From the NCBI RefSeq assembly GCF_015767275.1, contig NZ_JADWMY010000006.1, positions 246,209 through 310,208 of the forward strand: 64,000 nucleotides of DNA, read 5' to 3'. A program made the position numbers and the translations under genes. Below, piece by piece: positions 58,107-64,000 of the stretch; positions within the stretch are counted from its first letter, which is position 1; each line of letters opens with the position of its first letter. Origin of the DNA: Herbaspirillum sp. AP02 (GTDB lineage: Bacteria > Pseudomonadota > Gammaproteobacteria > Burkholderiales > Burkholderiaceae_D). The notes beneath the pieces were generated by a model. The model worked only from the letters and a program-made list of their open reading frames with translations. It did not search any database and was not told where the DNA came from.

Positions 58107-58531
58107 GTCATTCTCCTTGCCGAGTTGCGAGGGAAGGAAGGGTCTTGAAGAAGTGTTCGCCTTCCAACGCATTGAAGTGAATCTATAGTCCGTCAACCGG
58201 CAAGAGGGAGGTGTAACGGAAGTGCAAGCGATGTTTCAGTGGCCGGATGGGGGCGCAACCTGGTCGCAACTCGGTCGTGCGGGCCGCTTGCCCGGTGGAA
58301 AGCCTTGCGCAAGGCGGGGGCGGGTGTGGCATCATGAACGGCCACGGAACAAATCTCATCAATGGAATCGATCAATCGGGCAATTAATCGGGCAATTAAT
58401 CGGGCGGCCTATAGCCCTTGCGCAGATGAATCACTGACACGACCGGAAGAGGGGAAACGTTCCAAACTGTTTTCGCAGCACCGCATCAGGCAATCTTTTT
58501 ACGACAACAAGCCATCAAGCAAGGAACGACC
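58107..58531. other. Gene-free gap between DUF3300 and GNAT genes
   Basis: This 425-base divergent region should hold both promoters. It contains a short 12-base tandem repeat (58374-58405). No coding sequence with a ribosome binding site is visible. Confidence 0.5.
58374..58405 (+). repeat. 12-base tandem repeat
   Basis: AATCGGGCAATT is repeated 2.7 times head to tail without mismatch in the DUF3300-GNAT intergenic region. Confidence 0.8.
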
Positions 58532-58990
58532 ATGAGCCATCACCTGATCTGGCGGCGCGATGATTTTCTCATCGACACCGATCCCGACCGGCTGGACATC
58601 CCCCTCATCCACGACGTATTGACCCAATCGAGCTGGTCCCCCGGCATCGACCTGAACACCGTGCGCACCGCCATTGCCAACAGTCTGTGCTTCGGCCTCT
58701 ATCGCGGCAAGGAGCAGATCGGTTTCGCCCGCGTGGTGACCGACCATGCCACCTTCGGTTACCTGTGCGACGTCTTCGTCATCAGCGACCTGCGCCGCCA
58801 GGGCCTGGGCCGCTGGATGATCGAGTCGGTGAACCAGCATCCCACCCTGCAGAAGCTGCGCCGGGTCATGCTGACCACCTCGACGGCCCCCTGGCTGTAT
58901 GCCAGCTGTGGATTCGAAGCCATCAATCGCGGCGATTTCGTCTGGCATATCTCCCGGCCGGACATCTACCGTCAGGCCAGTCCGCAGTAA
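58532..58990 (+). CDS. GNAT-family N-acetyltransferase
   Basis: A 152-residue acetyltransferase of the GNAT fold. Acetyl-CoA-binding motif A is CDVFVISDLRRQGLGRWMI (R-R-Q-G-L-G), preceded by a beta strand GFARVVTDHATFGYL and followed by LTTSTAPWLYASCGFEAI. The start MSHHLIWRRDDFLIDTDPDRLD resembles a widespread group of short GNATs of unknown substrate. AAGGAAC lies upstream of the ATG. Confidence 0.88.
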   Translation: MSHHLIWRRDDFLIDTDPDRLDIPLIHDVLTQSSWSPGIDLNTVRTAIANSLCFGLYRGKEQIGFARVVTDHATFGYLCDVFVISDLRRQGLGRWMIESVNQHPTLQKLRRVMLTTSTAPWLYASCGFEAINRGDFVWHISRPDIYRQASPQ

Positions 58991-59300
58991 ATGCAGCGAC
59001 GGCGGAGCGCAGCGCGTCGCTCCGTCGTGGTCTGCAGCTTCGCTGACTTTTCTTCTCCGCCTTCTTTTCCTTCCCTGCACTGCGCTGCCGCTGGTGGTAT
59101 GGCCGTCGCCACGCCCTTCGTACTTTCTCCGTACCTTCTCCGTACTTTTTCCTGTATTTCCCTCTGTCGCGTTTGTCTGCGTACCAGTCCGCGTGCGCGT
59201 CGCTCGGCAAGCTGTTTCGCGGTCCAGGGCAAATGTAAAGACGCGTCGAGATGAACGAAATTTCCTGACGAAACCTGCAAGACAGCATAAAATTTATAGC
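58991..59300 (+). other. Gene-free gap before the TonB receptor
   Basis: It contains an imperfect hairpin just after the GNAT stop (GACGGCGGAGCG with CGCTCCGTC) and an 11-base pyrimidine-rich tandem repeat at 59119-59150 (CGTACTTTCTC / CGTACCTTCTC). I see no coding sequence. Confidence 0.5.
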
Positions 59301-59327
59301 AAATACGAACCATTATCATTCGTATTT
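59301..59327 (+). promoter_or_regulatory. Fur-box-like inverted repeat upstream of siderophore receptor
   Basis: AAATACGAA and TTCGTATTT form a perfect nine-base inverted repeat with a nine-base centre CCATTATCA; the minus strand contains GAATGATAATGG, close to the Fur-box core. It overlaps AT-rich promoter-like sequence about 46 bases before the chosen start. Iron repression through Fur is likely. Confidence 0.6.
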
Positions 59328-59372
59328 ATATAAATGAAACTGACAAATTTTTCTTCGATCAGGATAACCTTG

Positions 59373-61538
59373 ATGTCACCCTCCCTCTCTGCATCTGCCG
59401 TTCCCGCATCAAACTCCCATCCCTCCCTGCGTCCGCTGTGCCGTGCCATGCTGATGGCCGGCATGGCCGGGTTCACCCTGTGTGCACAGGCACAGCAAGC
59501 AGTCGCCGACCAGAGCGGGGCCTTGCCTGAGGTCACCGTCTCGGCCCCGCAGGTCGAGCAGCCGCCCACCGAAGGCAGCGACAGCTATACCGTCAAGCGC
59601 AGCCGCTCGGCGACCAAGTTCTCGCTCTCGCCGCGCCAGACGCCGCAGTCGGTCTCGGTGGTCACGCGTGCCAGGATGGAAGACTTCCATCTCACCAGCA
59701 TCAACGATGTCTTCGCCACCACGCCCGGGGTGACGGTGGACCGCGTGGAAACCGACCGCACCTACTACACCTCACGCGGTTTCGACATCACCAACTTCAT
59801 GTTCGATGGCATCGGCATCCCCATGACCTACGGCCTGATGTACGGCGATACCGAAATGGCCATGTTCGACCGCGTGGAGATCGTGCGCGGCGCCAACGGG
59901 CTCACCACCTCAACGGGCGACCCCTCGGCCACGATCAACTTCATCCGCAAGCGGCCGACCACGGATTTCCAGGCTTCGGCGGCGCTCAGCTATGGCTCGT
60001 GGAATACCCGCCGGCTGGAAGCCGACATCTCCGGTGCCGTCAACGAGGCCGGCACCGTGGCGGCGCGGGTGGTGGCAAGTCATCAGGAAGGCAATTCCTA
60101 CCTCGACCGCTATCGCCCCACGCGCGACCTGTTCTACGGCGTGGTGGAGGCCAACCTCAGCAGCAGCACCCTGCTGACCCTGGGCTACAGCTATCAGAAA
60201 GTGCACGGCAAGGGCGCCATGTGGGGAGCCTTGCCGCTGAGCTATACCGACGGCACGGCCACGCATTACGGCAGCAATACCAGCACATCTGCGGACTGGT
60301 CGCGCATGGATACCGAACAGCAGCGGGTCTTTGCCGAACTGAATCAGGACCTCAGCGCAGGCTGGCAATGGAAGAGCACGGTGGGCTATAACGAGATGCG
60401 CACCGATTCCGCCCTGTTCTATGTCTATGGCACACCCGACAAGAGCACCGGAGGCGGCCTGTATGCCTATCCCAGTCTCTATGCCGGCGTGAACCGCCAG
60501 GCCTACCTGGACAGCAACCTCAGCGGCAAATACAACTTGCTGGGGCGCGAGCATGAATTCAACCTGGGCGTGAATGTCTCCAACTCCCGCGTGGTCGATG
60601 TCAGCAACTACGGCCGTGGCATCGGCACCGAGCTGTTCGGGCAGCAGGCCTTCGATGGCAGCTTTGCGCTGCCGGTCTTCGATGACGGGACCGATGGCAG
60701 TCGCTATACCGACCGTCGCAAGAGCGTCTATGGGGCCACCCGCCTGAACCTGTCGGACCGGGCGAAACTGATGCTGGGGGCCAACTACACCCAGGCCGAC
60801 GCCTCCGGCTACGCCTATGGCGAACCGCATGCGCTGGCGCAGTCGGCGCTGTCGCCCTATGTCGGCCTGACGGTGGACCTGGATGAGCATTTCTCGGTGT
60901 ACGGCAACTACACCAAGATCTTCAATCCCCAGACCCGAACCGACGCTGCCGGCGCCGTGCTGGCCGCCGCCCGCGGTCGTTCGTATGAACTGGGCGTGAA
61001 GGGGGAGTTTGCCGACGGCAAGCTCAATACCTCGCTGGCCGTGTTCCAGGTCGACCAGAGCAATGTGGCCGAGCAGGCCGGTACCATCGGCGCCCGCGCC
61101 TATTACCGTGGCATCAATGCGCGCTCCGAAGGGATCGAATATGAGGTGTCGGGTGAGCTCACCCGCGACTGGCAGGTCGGTGCCGGCGTGGTCTGGCAAC
61201 GCATCACCGGTGACGAGGGCAAGCAGGTGCGCCAGTACGTCCCGCGCCGCCAGCTGCGCCTGTCGACCACCTATCGCCTGCCGCAACTGGAAAAGGCCAA
61301 GATCGGCGCCAGCCTGAACTACCAGAGCAAGAGCAGCTACGACAGCAGCAATACCGCCTACCAGGGCGGTTACTCGGTGTTGAACCTGATGGCTAGCTAT
61401 GACATCAGCAAGAACCTGACCCTGTCGGCCAGCCTGAACAACGTGCTCAACAAGCAGTACCTGACCACCGTCTACTGGAGCCAGTCCTACTATGCGGCAC
61501 CGGTCAACGGCACGGTGAGCCTGCGCTGGAAGTATTGA
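59373..61538 (+). CDS. TonB-dependent siderophore receptor (FpvA/FhuE-like)
   Basis: A 721-residue outer-membrane receptor. A signal peptide (MLMAGMAGFTLCAQAQQ) is followed by the TonB-box region near VTVSAPQ. The plug domain has TPQSVSVVTRARMEDF, the TTPGV segment and DRVEIVRGANGLTTSTGDPSATINFIRKRP. The 22-strand barrel ends in a C-terminal aromatic (SLRWKY). The plug features match the siderophore subfamily TIGR01783 (FpvA, FhuE, FoxA). I prefer the ATG at 59373, which has AGGA eight bases upstream, over one at 59334 that lies almost on the promoter. The ligand (a hydroxamate siderophore is likely) is not shown. Confidence 0.92.
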   Translation: MSPSLSASAVPASNSHPSLRPLCRAMLMAGMAGFTLCAQAQQAVADQSGALPEVTVSAPQVEQPPTEGSDSYTVKRSRSATKFSLSPRQTPQSVSVVTRARMEDFHLTSINDVFATTPGVTVDRVETDRTYYTSRGFDITNFMFDGIGIPMTYGLMYGDTEMAMFDRVEIVRGANGLTTSTGDPSATINFIRKRPTTDFQASAALSYGSWNTRRLEADISGAVNEAGTVAARVVASHQEGNSYLDRYRPTRDLFYGVVEANLSSSTLLTLGYSYQKVHGKGAMWGALPLSYTDGTATHYGSNTSTSADWSRMDTEQQRVFAELNQDLSAGWQWKSTVGYNEMRTDSALFYVYGTPDKSTGGGLYAYPSLYAGVNRQAYLDSNLSGKYNLLGREHEFNLGVNVSNSRVVDVSNYGRGIGTELFGQQAFDGSFALPVFDDGTDGSRYTDRRKSVYGATRLNLSDRAKLMLGANYTQADASGYAYGEPHALAQSALSPYVGLTVDLDEHFSVYGNYTKIFNPQTRTDAAGAVLAAARGRSYELGVKGEFADGKLNTSLAVFQVDQSNVAEQAGTIGARAYYRGINARSEGIEYEVSGELTRDWQVGAGVVWQRITGDEGKQVRQYVPRRQLRLSTTYRLPQLEKAKIGASLNYQSKSSYDSSNTAYQGGYSVLNLMASYDISKNLTLSASLNNVLNKQYLTTVYWSQSYYAAPVNGTVSLRWKY

Positions 61539-61575
61539 GCGGCGCGTCGCATTGCCGTTGCCATTGCCATAGCAA

Positions 61576-61597
61576 GCGCCGGCCCGGATGCCGGCGC
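61576..61597. terminator. Stem-loop between convergent genes
   Basis: GCGCCGG pairs with CCGGCGC around an eight-base loop in the short space between the receptor and the LysR gene. There is no T run, so termination efficiency is uncertain. Confidence 0.35.
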
Positions 61598-61604
61598 AGG
61601 CCGC

Positions 61605-62510
61605 TCATTTGCGCTTGCGCCGGCTCGGTGCCATCTCCCGCATGAGGGCCACGAAGCGCTGCGCGCCCAGGCCCAGCGGGCGGTCCTTGCTCCAGACCAC
61701 GTCCACCCACATGCGCTGCTGGTTGCTGATGTTGTCGAAGTCGATCACCACCAGCGCGCCAGCCTCGATCTGGGTCTGCACCAGGCTGTGTGGCAGGTAG
61801 GCCCAGCCCAGGCCCTCGCGCACCAGCGACAGCGTGGCCAGGTGATTGTCGGTGCGCCAGATCTGCCGCGCCAGGAAGAAGCGCGGGTCGGAGATGCGGG
61901 CATCGCGGCTGGCCACGGCGATCTGGCGAATGTCGTACAGGTCCTCGTAGCGCAGCTTGCGCTTCTTGCGCAGCCGTGCCGGATGATCCGGCGCGATCAC
62001 GGCCACCATCATCTCGCTGCTGAATTCCTGGAAGGCCTCGCGGTCGTTGCCGGCATGGCGCTCGAAGACCAGCGCCAGTTGCGCCGTATTGTCATAAAGC
62101 ATGCGCATGGCGTCGGCCTGCGGCGAGGACAGCACCTCCACCTCCAGCGAGGGGAATTCCGTGGCCAGGACCGCCAGCGGCCGGGCCCAGGGAATGGACA
62201 GCAGTTCGGGCGCCACGGCCAGCGTCAACTTGCGCTCCAGCCCGCGATGCATGGCCAGGGCGTGGGTGTCGAGCTGGCGCAGGGTGCTGGCCAGCAGGCG
62301 CGCATCCGGTTCCAGCGCCCGCGCCAGTTCGGTGGGACGGGCATCGCGGGCGGTGCGGTCGAACAGCACCAGGTCCAGTTCCGCTTCGAGCTGGCTGATG
62401 GTCATGCTCACCGAGGAGGGCACGCGCCCCAGTGCGCGCGCCGCCGCAGAGAAGGAGCCGCTGTCGAGGACGGCCAGGAAGACCTTGACGTTGTCGCTGG
62501 AGAAAGCCAT
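61605..62510 (-). CDS. LysR-family regulator divergent from a PACE efflux gene
   Basis: A 301-residue LysR-type regulator: N-terminal helix-turn-helix (FLAVLDSGSFSAAARALGR then SSVSMTISQLEAELDLVLF), linker helix, and an effector-binding domain. It has a basic C-terminus (SRRKRK). It is divergent from a PACE-family efflux gene, the same arrangement as aceR-aceI of Acinetobacter, where the LysR protein AceR activates the exporter. That role is therefore inferred from context. A matching inverted repeat lies between the two genes. Confidence 0.93.
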   Translation of the reverse strand: MAFSSDNVKVFLAVLDSGSFSAAARALGRVPSSVSMTISQLEAELDLVLFDRTARDARPTELARALEPDARLLASTLRQLDTHALAMHRGLERKLTLAVAPELLSIPWARPLAVLATEFPSLEVEVLSSPQADAMRMLYDNTAQLALVFERHAGNDREAFQEFSSEMMVAVIAPDHPARLRKKRKLRYEDLYDIRQIAVASRDARISDPRFFLARQIWRTDNHLATLSLVREGLGWAYLPHSLVQTQIEAGALVVIDFDNISNQQRMWVDVVWSKDRPLGLGAQRFVALMREMAPSRRKRK

Positions 62511-62571
62511 GGCAGGGAAGGGTGGCGAAGCGGCCAGCGATCTATCAGAAAAACTGAAAGAAGCCGACTTC

Positions 62572-62596
62572 TTCTATCAAAAACATCATCATAGAA
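62572..62596. promoter_or_regulatory. Inverted repeat between LysR and PACE genes
   Basis: TTCTAT (62572-62577) and ATAGAA (62591-62596) are perfect inverted repeats 13 bases apart. A related TCTATCAG occurs at 62541. Their place in the 162-base divergent region suits LysR binding. Confidence 0.45.
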
Positions 62597-62672
62597 TGCT
62601 TTCCATTGCAAGACCAGCCGTGTTGTCTCATCCACAGCCTGTGGCCGGCCAGGGCTTGCAACAGGAGAACTC

Positions 62673-63140
62673 ATGCAAGGTTTCAAACGCAAGCTGGTCT
62701 ACGCCAGCCTCTTCGAGGCACTGGCCATCGTCTTCACCACGGTGGGCCTGACGGTCTTCGCCGGCCACGACAGCACCCATTCCTGGGCCGCAGCGGTGGC
62801 ATCCTCGACCATCGCCTTCCTGTGGAATTTCGTGTTCAATGGCCTCTTCGAGCGCTGGGAGGCACGCCAGCCACGCCGTGGCCGCAGCGTCGGTCGCCGC
62901 GTCGCCCATGCCATCGGTTTCGAAGGCGGGCTGGTGGTGATGCTGGTGCCGCTGTTTGCGTGGTGGCTGGACATCAGCCTGTGGGACGCACTGGTGCTGG
63001 ACTTCGGGCTGATCGTGTTCTTCATGATCTATACCTACCTGTTCAACCTGCTGTTCGACCGCATCTTCGGCCTGCCCAGTTCGGCGCTGCCGCTCGACGC
63101 GCTGCCTGCACAGTCGGCACAGGCAGCACAGGCGCGTTGA
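62673..63140 (+). CDS. PACE-family efflux transporter (chlorhexidine/biocide type)
   Basis: A 155-residue protein with four membrane helices made of two bacterial transmembrane pair (BTP) domains. All four PACE motifs are visible: RKLVYASLFE (1A), WNFVFNGLFE (1B), RRVAHAIGFEGG (2A) and YTYLFNLLFD (2B). PACE proteins such as AceI of Acinetobacter export chlorhexidine, other biocides and short diamines using the proton gradient. A GGAG-rich site precedes the ATG. The first motif has Tyr at the usual His, a conservative change in this family. Regulated probably by the divergent LysR gene. Confidence 0.92.
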   Translation: MQGFKRKLVYASLFEALAIVFTTVGLTVFAGHDSTHSWAAAVASSTIAFLWNFVFNGLFERWEARQPRRGRSVGRRVAHAIGFEGGLVVMLVPLFAWWLDISLWDALVLDFGLIVFFMIYTYLFNLLFDRIFGLPSSALPLDALPAQSAQAAQAR

Positions 63141-63214
63141 TCTCGGGAGCGGTAGCGCCATTGTCTTGCGCATTGTCATAGAATAGTGCGCTACCCACCC
63201 TGCCAGGAACCGCC

Positions 63215-63853
63215 ATGTACGTCCCCGCCCATTTCGCCCAGAACGATACTGCCGAGCTGCATCAGCTGATCACCGCACATCCCTTTGGCGTGCTGGTCTC
63301 GCACACCGCCAATGGGCTTGATGCCAATCACCTGCCGTGTCACCTCGATCCTGCCCAGGGCACACTGGGGACCTTGCATCTGCACGTGGCCCGCGCCAAT
63401 CCGCTGTGGCGCGAACTGGCCGACGGCGATGCGGTGCTGGTGGTGTTCTCGGCCGGCGACGCCTATATCTCGCCCAGTTGGTACCCCAGCAAGCATGAAG
63501 CACATCGCCAGGTGCCGAGCTGGAACTATATGGTGGCGCACGCCCATGGCCGCGTCACCATCCGCGACGACGAGCGCTACGTGCGCGGCGTGGTGGCGCG
63601 CCTGACGCGCACCCACGAAGCCGCCGAAGAAAAGCCGTGGAAGATGTCGGACGCGCCCGCCGAATTCACCGATACCCTGTTGCAGGCCATCGTCGGCATC
63701 GAGATCGAGATCACGCGCCTGGAGGGCAAGCGCAAGCTGAGCCAGAACAAGGAAGTCCGCGACATCATCGGCGCCGGCCAGGCGCTGCTGGAGCGGGGCC
63801 ACGACGCGGTGGGTCAGGCCATGCTGGATGAGGCATCCCGCAAGTCCCAGTGA
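63215..63853 (+). CDS. PaiB-like FMN-binding protein
   Basis: A 212-residue protein of the PaiB family (pfam04299), with a flavin-reductase-like split beta-barrel fold. The start MYVPAHFAQNDTAELHQLI, the central GDAYISPSWYPSKHEAHRQVPSWNYMVAHAHG and KLSQNKEVRDIIGAGQALLERG are the conserved family blocks. PaiB was first described in Bacillus subtilis as a repressor of sporulation and protease genes, but many members are simply flavin- or haem-binding proteins. The role here is unknown. Confidence 0.92.
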   Translation: MYVPAHFAQNDTAELHQLITAHPFGVLVSHTANGLDANHLPCHLDPAQGTLGTLHLHVARANPLWRELADGDAVLVVFSAGDAYISPSWYPSKHEAHRQVPSWNYMVAHAHGRVTIRDDERYVRGVVARLTRTHEAAEEKPWKMSDAPAEFTDTLLQAIVGIEIEITRLEGKRKLSQNKEVRDIIGAGQALLERGHDAVGQAMLDEASRKSQ

Positions 63854-63965
63854 AGCAGGGCAATCTGTCTGGTAACGACCACACGTGCCGCCCGGGTCTG
63901 TGTAGAATCCTTGGCAGCGCTGCCTGTCAGCTGTTCCGTTTCCCCAGACTGCAACGAGGTCGCCC

Positions 63966-64000
63966 ATGTCTGCCCTGAGCCCTTTGGTCCCCGCCACCCC
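63966..64000 (+). CDS. Start of an unidentified gene (cut by window end)
   Basis: An ATG at 63966 preceded by GAGG at a six-base spacing opens a frame reading MSALSPLVPAT up to the end of the window. Too little is present to identify it. Confidence 0.4.
   Translation, partial: MSALSPLVPAT

Noticed and set aside
56562..58148. Plus-strand open frame of 528 residues, extremely Leu-rich, that looks like a membrane protein
   Set aside because: It is the antisense of the DUF3300 gene: CAG/CAA Gln codons read as CTG/TTG Leu on the other strand. The minus-strand gene has a GTG with a good ribosome binding site, signal peptide and known domain.

Overview
The window is a gene-dense, high-GC chromosomal segment from a betaproteobacterium. 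Its gene order and protein sequences fit the Oxalobacteraceae, most likely Herbaspirillum or a close relative. That placement rests on the run surE-pcm-nlpD-rpoS, the run rlmN-rodZ-ispG-hisS-yfgM-bamB-der-hfq-hflX-hflK-hflC-hisZ-purA, the hemC-hemD-hemX-hemY cluster and the liv branched-chain amino-acid ABC operon. I could not run a database search, so the genus is an inference.

Layout. 1-7069: the end of a DinG-type helicase, a YcgR-like PilZ protein, surE-pcm-nlpD-rpoS and rlmD, closed by a bidirectional terminator. 7092-8486: a BI-1 membrane protein and, divergently, ndk. 8583-24624: the long housekeeping run from rlmN to purA and a phosphoribosyltransferase, covering rRNA modification, cell shape, isoprenoid and histidyl-tRNA synthesis, outer-membrane assembly, ribosome GTPases, Hfq and the HflKC protease regulator. 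24669-26866: an MFS exporter with a divergent LysR regulator. 26970-35116: a thioester-type bacterial alpha-2-macroglobulin translationally coupled to pbpC.

35117-37217: a visibly more AT-rich, degraded accessory strip between pbpC and a tRNA-Leu(CAG) gene. It holds a second copy of the pbpC 3' end and two small genes, each preceded directly by the tail of a broken upstream reading frame. This is the most unusual part of the window. Both copies share the pbpC tail plus a short motif and then diverge into different C-terminal tails with different partner genes, which resembles C-terminal exchange in polymorphic toxin-immunity loci.

37448-42189: livFGMH and the binding protein livK, with strong stem-loops between livK and livH. 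42486-46220: argH, an HDOD signalling protein with a good sigma-54 promoter candidate and a long structured leader, and an exported dienelactone-hydrolase-like enzyme. 46624-56494: ppc, divergent hemCDXY, ppa and prfC. 56625-58106: a DUF3300 protein with a very long Gln-rich tail. 58532-64000: a GNAT acetyltransferase, a TonB-dependent siderophore receptor behind a Fur-like site, a LysR regulator divergent from a PACE-family efflux protein, a PaiB-like flavin-binding protein, and the first codons of one more gene.

Most of the window is ordinary core genome. The observations most worth following are the pbpC-tail duplication, the sigma-54 promoter of the HDOD gene, two apparently leaderless promoters with identical geometry (surE and hemX), the metal-binding-like tail on HisS, and the absence of pilW/pilF between rlmN and rodZ.
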